A stretch of 64,000 nt of DNA from Thiomicrorhabdus sp965602805 (GTDB lineage: Bacteria > Pseudomonadota > Gammaproteobacteria > Thiomicrospirales > Thiomicrospiraceae), in the NCBI GenBank assembly GCA_965602805.1, contig CBFCZK010000004.1, positions 1 to 64,000 on the forward strand, given 5' to 3'. Of the stretch, positions 35,950 through 43,872 are shown piece after piece. Made by a program: the position numbers and the translations under genes. Below the pieces are notes generated by a model, which did no database searches, was not told where the DNA came from, and saw only the letters and a list, made by a program, of their open reading frames with translations. Within the stretch, counting starts at the first letter, position 1, and each line of letters opens with the position of its first letter.

Positions 35950-37173
35950 TTAACCAAAATGGCCATCGATGCGTTTTTGAACCAGCATCGGTATAAAAGA
36001 CCAACAAAACAGAGTAAAGGCCACTATCCAAATGATCTGTGAACTGATAATCCACAGAGCGTAATATTCGGGCGAAATGCTAGGCAGAACAACGCGAAGC
36101 ACTGTGGCTAAGACTATCAGTGACAATAAAAACGTATGGTATTTAGGCGGTTCATTGACGTTTCTACCGGTATGTCCCAAGCTGACTCGCGTCATCATCG
36201 CTAAGGTAATCAAGCCCATGCCACCGATGGCCAGGGCGTGAATGGCCAAAGTGTGGAAAAGGGGCTGAAAGGCGGCAATGACATAGAAGAGAAAACCAAT
36301 CTGGATAAAGACCATGCCCAAATAGAGGCTCCAGAGCATTGGTTTTGCCCAAATTCCGGGCGTATACCAATTGATGAGTCGCATATTCCCGACAAAGAAT
36401 AGCGTTAAAGCAATGAGAGCTGTGACAGTGGCATTCTCTAAAAATAGTTCAGAGAGGGTGAGTACTAAAAACAGCCCTAAACTACTGTGATCAATCCATT
36501 TTGGATTGGCTAAAGAGATGGTTTCGCTGACCCCTTTTTCAATAAAGAAGGGAATGACTCTTCGTCCCATCGTCAGAATCAGTGCCAGGATAATAAAGAA
36601 TCCACCCGTATTTCCCCAGAAAACCCCTTGCTCTAATATGCCAAACAGTCCTAAATAAAAGGCGATATTGAGTAAGCCCATAAAGATGACTTTGGCGAGC
36701 AAACCGCTTTGCTTCCATTGCTTAGCACGGAAAATAGGCACGGCAAACGCAATGGCAAAGTAGAGGTTAAAGAGAATATCAAATAGAGCAGTGGTAAGCA
36801 GTAGTTCAAAGCTTAACGAGGGGCATAAAATGGGTAGAAACCAACCGATTCGACCGCCTAACCAGAGTGAAAATAGTATCGCTAAAGGCCGACCGGATGG
36901 GGTATCTACTCCTGTCCAGTTTTTGACTGCAGTGAGTAAAAATCCGGTCGCCACCGCCATGGTAAACCCAAAAATCATCTCGTGGGTGTGCCATTGCGTC
37001 ATGGAGATATTTTCGATAGGTAGACTGAGTAAACCTTGTAAGAGAAAAAACCAAAGCAACATAGCAATCATTGCAAATACCCCTGCACCTAAAAAGAACG
37101 GCCGAAAGGCTAGGTTAAATAGTGAGAAAGCAGAGGGTGTTTTTTTGTGACTGTCTAAGTTCAGAATGGACAT
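35950..37173 (-). CDS. nnrS: NnrS family heme/copper membrane protein
   Basis: 407 aa from the ATG at 37173 (MSILNLDS); a TTG at 37206 extends the frame without a ribosome site. About twelve hydrophobic segments are seen, with NnrS features WHTHEMIFGF and HALAIGGMGLITLAMMTRVSLGHTGR, whose histidines likely bind heme or copper. NnrS relieves nitrosative stress in several proteobacteria. It sits between gshB and gshA, giving a thiol and nitrosative-stress cluster by context (inference). Confidence 0.93.
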   Translation of the reverse strand: MSILNLDSHKKTPSAFSLFNLAFRPFFLGAGVFAMIAMLLWFFLLQGLLSLPIENISMTQWHTHEMIFGFTMAVATGFLLTAVKNWTGVDTPSGRPLAILFSLWLGGRIGWFLPILCPSLSFELLLTTALFDILFNLYFAIAFAVPIFRAKQWKQSGLLAKVIFMGLLNIAFYLGLFGILEQGVFWGNTGGFFIILALILTMGRRVIPFFIEKGVSETISLANPKWIDHSSLGLFLVLTLSELFLENATVTALIALTLFFVGNMRLINWYTPGIWAKPMLWSLYLGMVFIQIGFLFYVIAAFQPLFHTLAIHALAIGGMGLITLAMMTRVSLGHTGRNVNEPPKYHTFLLSLIVLATVLRVVLPSISPEYYALWIISSQIIWIVAFTLFCWSFIPMLVQKRIDGHFG

Positions 37174-37308
37174 GGGGCTTCTCAATGTGTGTTTCGTTAA
37201 GACCAATGATCTTTAATGGAACTGTTAAATTAGAAGGTTTGAAAGCAGTAATGAACTAAAGGTTTGTCAGGTTGGGAGGCTGACTCACCCCTAAAAGAAG
37301 TTGTTTGT

Positions 37309-38619
37309 CTAAATGTCCGTTAAATCAGTGAGTGCATCTTTGGCAACGGCAATTTCACGTGCGGCCGCTAATAAAGCCAAACGAGCAACTACGCCGTAAG
37401 CGTAAAAACGGTTAGGGCTGGCATCTGGATTCTGATTGTCATCTGGCAGGGCGCAGGACTCTTCAAACGAAAGTGGTTCAAAATGCATGCCTGGAGAGTT
37501 GAGATTGTCGGTGGCGGTTTTGCCGGTATGGATACGGTAGAATCCACCAATCACTTGGCTACCAATCATATAGACCACAGGCTCTGCAACCGCTTCATTA
37601 ATGGTTTCGTAGGTGTAAACGCCTTCTTGAACCAGCATCTGTTCAACTTGCAGGCCTTCTTTGGCAGAGGCCATTTTATTACGTTGCTTGCGGTTAAGAT
37701 TGAGGATGTCGTCGGCACTGTTGACGGACATGATCGCCATGCCATAAGTACCGCTGTCGGACTTCACAATTACAAATGGCTTACAGCTAATTTCATGGGT
37801 TTCGTAGTACTCTTTGCTCTCGTCGAGTACGCGGTTAACCGTTGCCGCTAACTCTTCAAAGCCAGTACGCTCTTTAAAATTAATCGGGCCGCAAGAGATT
37901 GAGGTCGGGTTGATTAGCCACGGATCAATGTCGATGATTTTCGCAAAGGCTTCGGTGACATCAGAGTAGTGGTCAAAATGTTGTGTTTTATAACGATCAG
38001 ACCAACCCAAATCCATAGGGGGCAGTAACACTTGCTCAATGTCCTCTAAAATTTCAGGGCGACCACCGGACAAATCATTGTTCAACAGAACGGCACAAGG
38101 AAAGAAGTCATCCACGCCGATACGGTCGCCTTTGCGAATTAACGGCTTTAATGTCAAGGTGTTTCCAGAAGGTAATTCCACTAATAAGGGGACGTCTAAA
38201 TCCGGAATAAGTGAGCCAATATGGACTTCATAACCCGCACTTTCAATAATGGTCTGCAGCGTTAATAGGTTTTCCAGATAGAACATATTGCGAGTGTGAC
38301 TTTCAGGAATAATTAATACCCCATCGGTCACAGGGCAAGCTTGTGTCACAGCGGTTTGTGCGGCATGTACCGCCAAAGAACGTAAGTCAGGGTGTAGATT
38401 GTTAAAACCGGCTGGGAATAAATTGGTGTCCACCGGCGCCAGTTTATAACCGGCATTTCTTAAATCGACTGAACAATAGAAGGGCGCGGGGGTGTTTTTA
38501 AACTGCTTGCGAAACCAAGATTCAATCTCTGCCCGATGGTCTAACAGATGTTTTTCCAGTTTGAGTAAAGGGCCTTTTAGGGCGGTCTGCAGATGTGGGA
38601 CTTGGTTGGTTGAAGGCAT
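37309..38619 (-). CDS. gshA: Glutamate-cysteine ligase (Acidithiobacillus-type)
   Basis: First step of glutathione synthesis. The protein has 436 aa from the ATG at 38619 behind AAGAGA; the longer frame to 38697 looks spurious. The sequence (RNAGYKLAPVDTNLFPAGFNNL, PFVIVKSDSGTYGMAIM) matches the family first described in Acidithiobacillus ferrooxidans and common in chemolithotrophs, unlike E. coli GshA. It is on the same strand as nnrS and gshB. Confidence 0.92.
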   Translation of the reverse strand: MPSTNQVPHLQTALKGPLLKLEKHLLDHRAEIESWFRKQFKNTPAPFYCSVDLRNAGYKLAPVDTNLFPAGFNNLHPDLRSLAVHAAQTAVTQACPVTDGVLIIPESHTRNMFYLENLLTLQTIIESAGYEVHIGSLIPDLDVPLLVELPSGNTLTLKPLIRKGDRIGVDDFFPCAVLLNNDLSGGRPEILEDIEQVLLPPMDLGWSDRYKTQHFDHYSDVTEAFAKIIDIDPWLINPTSISCGPINFKERTGFEELAATVNRVLDESKEYYETHEISCKPFVIVKSDSGTYGMAIMSVNSADDILNLNRKQRNKMASAKEGLQVEQMLVQEGVYTYETINEAVAEPVVYMIGSQVIGGFYRIHTGKTATDNLNSPGMHFEPLSFEESCALPDDNQNPDASPNRFYAYGVVARLALLAAAREIAVAKDALTDLTDI

Positions 38620-38803
38620 TGATGAATCTCTTTTGAAGATGGTGGGACTCAGGGTCGCTAGGGATTTTATAATTCGATTATTATACCTGTATTTCAACTG
38701 TCTGAGAGTGATTCTTATTCACGGTGGTGTAAGTTAACTCCCTTTTTAGACGGCGCACTTTGCGCTAGCAGTCACCTTGAATTATTTATGGGCTTTGTAA
38801 GAG

Positions 38804-39547
38804 TCATATATCGCCCCAAAGCGTTTGTAATATGGCTAAAACTGCCGGGCCGGCGGTTTCGGTGCGCAGTACTCTAGGACCAAGTTGTACAGCGGTTAGT
38901 CCTATTTGCGTAGCTTGCTGGACTTCTGTTTCGGTTAAGCCACCTTCAGGGCCAATCAGCAGATGAATCGGAGTTTTTAGGTTAGGTGTCGTGACCGTTT
39001 TTAAACTGTTTTCAGCATAAGGATCGAGTACTAATCCAAAGGCGGATTCGCTAGATTCCAACTCAAGTAACCAGGCCTGGTAGGTTTGAATGGGCAAAAT
39101 TTTGGGAACAACCGTACGACTACTTTGCTCGCAGGCGTTAATGACAATTGCTTGCCATTGATTTTGGCGTTTTTCGAATTTATCCGCGGTCAGTTTTACA
39201 TCACAGCGTTCCGTGAAAATAGGTTGAATGGCGGTTACGCCTAACTCAACGGCTTTTTGTATGGATGTGTCCATTCGATCGCCCTTAGAAATGCCCTGGA
39301 CTAAGACGGTATTTAAAGGTGATTCGTTATTGGATTGGGTGACGGATTCGATGTGAAAGTCGGCTGTACGACGACTGGTGACAATCAGTTTACCCGTTGC
39401 AAGTAAACCTTGGCCATTGAAGGCTTCAATCACATAATCGTTTTTAAGACGTAATACCGTCAGCACATAATGCGCCTGCTCTTTGGGCAACGGAATGGTT
39501 GAATTCGCTTGGTAACTGCCTTCTAAAAACAGACGTGAAACGCGCAT
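38804..39547 (-). CDS. rsmE: 16S rRNA (uracil-1498-N3)-methyltransferase
   Basis: A 247-aa SPOUT methyltransferase for m3U1498. It has an N-terminal PUA-like part (HYVLTVLRLKNDYVIEAFNG), GISKGDRMDTSIQKAVELGV, and the trefoil-knot motifs LLIGPEGGLTETEV and LGPRVLRTETAGPAVLA. It is 33 bp after metF on the same strand. A palindrome copy (39070) encodes YQAWLL. Confidence 0.96.
   Translation of the reverse strand: MRVSRLFLEGSYQANSTIPLPKEQAHYVLTVLRLKNDYVIEAFNGQGLLATGKLIVTSRRTADFHIESVTQSNNESPLNTVLVQGISKGDRMDTSIQKAVELGVTAIQPIFTERCDVKLTADKFEKRQNQWQAIVINACEQSSRTVVPKILPIQTYQAWLLELESSESAFGLVLDPYAENSLKTVTTPNLKTPIHLLIGPEGGLTETEVQQATQIGLTAVQLGPRVLRTETAGPAVLAILQTLWGDI
39070..39081. repeat. Iterated palindrome, copy 10
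   Basis: Exact copy in rsmE, read on the minus strand as Y-Q-A-W-L. Confidence 0.9.
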
Positions 39548-39580
39548 TGCTATGACCCTTTGGCTAAGGTGTGATCGAAC

Positions 39581-40432
39581 TTATTTAAAGGTTAAAGATT
39601 TGGTGATTTCCAACGTTGGCTCGATGCTGTTCATGCTGTAAAAGTGAATGCCTGGCGCGCCCGCATCTAATAACTTTTGCGACAACTCTTGCACGACATC
39701 TTTACCAAAAGACAGTAGGCTTTCTTTGTCATCTTCAAAGCTTTCTAAGCGACACTTTAACCAGCGCGGCACTTCTGCACCACAGCCTTCAGAAAAACGA
39801 ATCAAATTTTCGTAATTGGTAATCGGCATAATGCCAGGAATAATCGGCAAGTCGATACCATTACGTTCACAGTTATCAATAAAATAACGGTAGCTGTCAA
39901 AATTAAAGAAGTACTGGGTAATGGCTGAATCAGCCCCTTGATCCACTTTATGTTTAAACCACTTCATTCCAATGTCGCAATTACGCGCTTGCGGATGGGT
40001 TTCAGGATAAGCCGCCACTTCTAAATGAAACTGGTCACCACGTGTGTCTTTTATGAACTTGACTAAATCGCTGGCATATTTAAATTCGCCAGGATCCATC
40101 ATGCCAGAGGGTAAATCACCGCGTAGAGCAACGATACGCTTGATGCCCATGGCTTCATAGGTATCGAGCAGTTCATTAACACTGTCTTCACATGCGCCAA
40201 TGCACGTTAAGTGTGGTGCTGCTGCAAAGTCAGTTTGCTCTTGAATATAACGAACCGTTTCCAGGGTCTTTTCTTGAGTCGTGCCACCAGCACCATACGT
40301 GACGGACATATATTCAGGATTTAACGTACCCAACGCATTGATAACCGTTTTAAGCTTATCCATGCCTTTATCGGTTCTCGGTGGAAAGAATTCTAAGCTG
40401 AATTTTTGTGGATATTTTTGTTGTGATTTCAT
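39581..40432 (-). CDS. metF: 5,10-methylenetetrahydrofolate reductase
   Basis: A flavoenzyme that reduces methylene-THF to methyl-THF for methionine synthesis. The 283-aa TIM barrel has SLEFFPPRTDKGMDKL, VTYGAGGTTQEKT, HLTCIGA, ALRGDLP and IPGIMPITNYENLIRF. It is separated from metK by about 100 bp holding a hairpin repeat, so it may or may not share the metK transcript and its riboswitch. Confidence 0.97.
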   Translation of the reverse strand: MKSQQKYPQKFSLEFFPPRTDKGMDKLKTVINALGTLNPEYMSVTYGAGGTTQEKTLETVRYIQEQTDFAAAPHLTCIGACEDSVNELLDTYEAMGIKRIVALRGDLPSGMMDPGEFKYASDLVKFIKDTRGDQFHLEVAAYPETHPQARNCDIGMKWFKHKVDQGADSAITQYFFNFDSYRYFIDNCERNGIDLPIIPGIMPITNYENLIRFSEGCGAEVPRWLKCRLESFEDDKESLLSFGKDVVQELSQKLLDAGAPGIHFYSMNSIEPTLEITKSLTFK

Positions 40433-40444
40433 TTCTATTTCTCT

Positions 40445-40531
40445 TTAACCACGAAGTCACGAAGACACGAAGGTTAAAAGCTCTGAAGATAAACATTCAC
40501 AACTTCGTGCCTTCGTGTCTTCGTGGTTCAA
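40445..40531. repeat. Inverted CACGAAG-rich repeat between metF and metK
   Basis: The left arm, with iterated ACGAAG units (ACCACGAAGTCACGAAGACA), and its complement on the right (TTCGTGCCTTCGTGTCTTCG) flank about 30 bp. The same arms recur at 55685 and 55897, so this is a dispersed mobile-like hairpin element. Confidence 0.85.
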
Positions 40532-40533
40532 AA

Positions 40534-41694
40534 TTATAATCCAGCGTCTGAACGTAAGACCGCTGCTTTATCGGTGTTTTCCCAAGTAAACTCAGGCAAT
40601 TCACGACCAAAGTGACCGTAAGAGGCTGTCTTTTGGTAGATAGGACGATACAGATCTAACATGGCAATCAAGCCTTTAGGGCGTAAATCAAAGTGTTCAC
40701 GAACTAAACGTTCAATCAGTTGAATATCGACTTTTTCAGTGCCAAAGGTTTCTAGGCTGATAGAGGTTGGCTCAGCAACTCCTATGGCATAAGAGATTTG
40801 AATTTCACACTTATCTGCCAGGCCAGCGGCAACGATGTTTTTGGCCACATAGCGACCAGCATAAGCTGCAGAACGATCCACTTTTGATGGATCTTTACCA
40901 GAGAAAGCACCACCACCATGACGCGCCATACCGCCGTAAGTATCAACAATAATTTTACGTCCCGTTAAACCGGCATCACCTACTGGCCCACCGATGACAA
41001 AACGTCCGGTTGGGTTGATATGAAAAAGCGTGTCCTTGTGTAACCACTCTTCAGGTAATACCGGTTTAATGATTTCATCCATCACCGCTTCGCGTAAGGT
41101 GAGCGTGTCGATTTCGGGATTGTGTTGGGTGGAAAGGACGACCGCATCAATCGCGACGGGCACGCCATTTTCATAACGCAAAGTCACCTGACTTTTAGCA
41201 TCCGGTCTCAACCAGGACAATAAGCCTGATTTTCTAACATGCGCCTGACGTTCCATTAAACGATGTGCATAAAAAATTGGCGCAGGCATAAGGACATCCG
41301 TTTCATTCGATGCATAACCGAACATCAAGCCCTGGTCACCAGCGCCTTGCTCATGTTCTACTGTATCATCCACGCCCATGGCTATTTCAGGAGATTGCTT
41401 ACCGATAGAAGAAAGTACCGCACAGGTTTCACCATCAAAGCCTAAGTCGCCGTGGTTGTAACCGATATCTTTAACGACATTACGTACCAACTCTTCTTGA
41501 TCAACCCAAGCTTCCGTGGTGATTTCACCACCAAGCATGACCATGCCGGTTTTAACAAAGGTTTCACAAGCAACACGTGCTTTAGGATCTTGCTCAAGAA
41601 TCGCATCCAACATCGCATCGGAAATTTGATCGGCAATTTTATCTGGGTGGCCTTCAGATACAGATTCTGAAGTAAATACTGTGGTTTTAGTCAT
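40534..41694 (-). CDS. metK: S-adenosylmethionine synthetase
   Basis: Makes SAM from methionine and ATP. 386 aa from the ATG at 41694 (MTKTTVFTSESVSEGHPDKI), preceded by GAGG; ATGs at 41715 and 41712 give a seven-residue extension. Motifs: GHPDKIADQISDA, GAGDQGLMFGYA, GGAFSGKDPSKVDRS. Upstream lie a SAM-II riboswitch and a 17-codon ORF whose stop is three bases before the longer start, so SAM feedback on metK is expected. Confidence 0.97.
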   Translation of the reverse strand: MTKTTVFTSESVSEGHPDKIADQISDAMLDAILEQDPKARVACETFVKTGMVMLGGEITTEAWVDQEELVRNVVKDIGYNHGDLGFDGETCAVLSSIGKQSPEIAMGVDDTVEHEQGAGDQGLMFGYASNETDVLMPAPIFYAHRLMERQAHVRKSGLLSWLRPDAKSQVTLRYENGVPVAIDAVVLSTQHNPEIDTLTLREAVMDEIIKPVLPEEWLHKDTLFHINPTGRFVIGGPVGDAGLTGRKIIVDTYGGMARHGGGAFSGKDPSKVDRSAAYAGRYVAKNIVAAGLADKCEIQISYAIGVAEPTSISLETFGTEKVDIQLIERLVREHFDLRPKGLIAMLDLYRPIYQKTASYGHFGRELPEFTWENTDKAAVLRSDAGL

Positions 41695-41718
41695 TTTTGT
41701 GCCTCGAAGCATCATAGT

Positions 41719-41772
41719 TCAAAAAATTAAATTAACGAGGTACGGGGAATAAGACGGGAAGGTATAAGGCAT
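41719..41772 (-). CDS. 17-codon leader ORF between SAM-II riboswitch and metK
   Basis: It encodes MPYTFPSYSPYLVNLIF and stops with TGA three bases before the first in-frame ATG of metK (41715). Its Shine-Dalgarno GAGG lies at the 3' edge of the riboswitch, seven bases before its ATG, exactly where SAM-II normally masks a ribosome site. So the riboswitch seems to gate this ORF directly, and metK by coupling. Translation is inferred from the layout only. Confidence 0.5.
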   Translation of the reverse strand: MPYTFPSYSPYLVNLIF

Positions 41773-41779
41773 ACTGATT

Positions 41780-41838
41780 CCTCGCTTTAGCCGTACTTTT
41801 AATGCGCCCGCAAGCTGATGTATCAAATCGGCGCTAAG
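41780..41838 (-). promoter_or_regulatory. SAM-II (SAM-alpha) riboswitch upstream of metK
   Basis: On the minus strand, AGCGCCGATTTGAT opens the P1 stem (GCGCC) that closes with GGCGC. The conserved GATTTG, GCTTGC, CATTAAAAGTACG and GCTAAA blocks of the SAM-II H-type pseudoknot all follow in the right order. Immediately after comes GCGAGG, a ribosome site. SAM-II acts mainly on translation and is known mostly from alphaproteobacteria. The match is strong by eye. Confidence 0.9.
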
Positions 41839-42015
41839 TGGGTATTATGATTTAAAAGGCTTTTTAGGTCAAGTATCAGAGTCTTTTTAGACTGATTTTT
41901 CATTATCAATTGTGGTCTTACAGTTGGTAATAAATTCGTCATGTGCTTGTCGAAAATGTTTTATATGGCCTTGCTATAGTGTTCTACTTTCCACAGTACA
42001 AGTAGAGATTCAACC

Positions 42016-43842
42016 GTGTTACAACAGTGTCAGACCAAAGATTTTATAACGCTTAGCGAGTGCTTAAGAAGTGAATTGCAAGATTCGGTATTAGGGCGTG
42101 AACTACTCTCCATTCTTTCCATGCAAAATTTATATCCGGTCTTTCAGCCGATTGTGGACATTAAAAAGCGTCAAGTTTTTGCCTATGAAGCTCTGATTAG
42201 AGGGCCTGAAAACTCCCCTTTGCACAGTCCATTGCATTTGTTTCATGTGGCAGAAGAGCATGGCTGTTTGTTTGAAATGGATTGGTTAGCAAGGCAAATT
42301 GCCATCGAAAAATATCAACAGTATGGTTCACCGGAGTTGTTGTTTATTAATGTAACGGTTAATGCCTTAATGCAAGGCGGCCATCAAAGTGGCGTTACTT
42401 TAGATTGCCTACAGTTACTCGGCATTAGTGTTGAGCAAGTGGTGATTGAAATTACAGAGCTACAACCCGTTGAGGATTTCTCACTGTTTGTTGAGTCTAT
42501 TAATCATTATCGTGAAATGGGCTTTAAGGTGGCGATTGACGATTTAGGGGGAGGTTATAACGGGCTGCGTATTTGGTCAGAGGTGAAGCCGGATTTTGTC
42601 AAGATTGATAAGCACTTTGTCTCAGGCATAGCAGAAGATGTCGATAAGAGACGTTTTATGGAAACCATTTGCGCTTTAGCGAAGGGTTTAAATACCAAGA
42701 TAGTCGCAGAAGGTGTCGAAGATGAAGTCACTTTAAAGGTGTTGGAGGGGCTGGGGGTCGATTATGTGCAAGGCTATCTTTTTAAGAGGCCACAGGCGGT
42801 GCCAACGTTGTCATTAGATTATCAGTGGCCAACAAAGACCGAACCAGGAATTGTTAAAGCAGATGAAACGGTTGAATGTATTGTGCACGCTTGTGATAGT
42901 TTTCATCCTGACAATGAAGTCGGTTTGGTAACGGAGTATTTACTCAAAGAAACGCAGATTGATTTTGTACCGATTGTCGCCAATAAAAAAATAGCCGGAA
43001 TGGTTTGGCGCAGGGATTTAATGGATCTGTTAGCTCGGCGTTTTGGACGGGATTTGTACCACCGAAAATCGATTACCAATATTATGGATAAAGCCCCAGT
43101 TGTGGTCGATATTAATATGCCTTTGGTCGAGTTAAGTCGTTTGATTACCGATTATCAAGGTAGCCATAAAGGAGATGCTTTCATTGTTGCTGAAAACGGC
43201 GAGTTTAGAGGCTGTGGCCAATTTATGGATTTGCTTCGTGTTATGACTAACCTAAAAATGGAAAGTGCCCAGTATGCTAATCCGCTTTCTGGCTTGCCAG
43301 GTAATGTGCCTATTCAAAATGCCATTCAAGGCTTCTTAAACCAGCAAATGCCTTTTGTGGTGATCTATGTGGATATTGACAATTTTAAGCCTTATAACGA
43401 CTATTACAGTTTTGACCAAGGGGACGATGTCATTCGTGCCATGTCCGATATCCTGATCCAGAATATTCAGCCTGATGCCGATTTTATTGGCCACATTGGT
43501 GGAGATGATTTCATCATTGTGTCGCCGCGCGTGAGTGATTATCAAACAATTTGTGAAGAGGTTTTGATAGCCTTCAGAAAAGAAATTGGACAATTTTATT
43601 TACCAGAAGATCGATTGCGCAGGGGGATTGAAGCGGCTGATAGGGAAGGGCAATCTGCTTTTTTTCCGATGATGAGTTTGTCGCTCGGAGTTTTACTGAT
43701 TAAAGAAGGCGTCTTCAGTCATCAGCAAAAGTTAGCTTCGTATGCAACCTTAGCTAAAAAGAACGCCAAATCCTTGGGGGGCGACACTTTTGCTGTCATA
43801 GACTCGAGTGAGTTGAACGTAGACTCTTTTAAGCAAGCCTAA
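42016..43842 (+). CDS. EAL-CBS-GGDEF c-di-GMP protein
   Basis: A 608-aa cytoplasmic protein: N-terminal EAL phosphodiesterase domain (YEALIRG with Glu58, DDLGGGYNGLR, VQGYLFKRPQ), a CBS pair (~280-420), and a C-terminal GGDEF domain with GGDDF at 495-499. EAL looks catalytically competent; GGDDF departs from GG(D/E)EF, so the cyclase is probably inactive and may bind GTP. CBS domains suggest adenylate sensing. Start is GTG at 42016 after GAGA. Convergent with 43873 with only 30 bp between stops. Confidence 0.88.
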   Translation: MLQQCQTKDFITLSECLRSELQDSVLGRELLSILSMQNLYPVFQPIVDIKKRQVFAYEALIRGPENSPLHSPLHLFHVAEEHGCLFEMDWLARQIAIEKYQQYGSPELLFINVTVNALMQGGHQSGVTLDCLQLLGISVEQVVIEITELQPVEDFSLFVESINHYREMGFKVAIDDLGGGYNGLRIWSEVKPDFVKIDKHFVSGIAEDVDKRRFMETICALAKGLNTKIVAEGVEDEVTLKVLEGLGVDYVQGYLFKRPQAVPTLSLDYQWPTKTEPGIVKADETVECIVHACDSFHPDNEVGLVTEYLLKETQIDFVPIVANKKIAGMVWRRDLMDLLARRFGRDLYHRKSITNIMDKAPVVVDINMPLVELSRLITDYQGSHKGDAFIVAENGEFRGCGQFMDLLRVMTNLKMESAQYANPLSGLPGNVPIQNAIQGFLNQQMPFVVIYVDIDNFKPYNDYYSFDQGDDVIRAMSDILIQNIQPDADFIGHIGGDDFIIVSPRVSDYQTICEEVLIAFRKEIGQFYLPEDRLRRGIEAADREGQSAFFPMMSLSLGVLLIKEGVFSHQQKLASYATLAKKNAKSLGGDTFAVIDSSELNVDSFKQA

Positions 43843-43872
43843 TGGAATGGAGCTAAATTCGTTACATGACGA

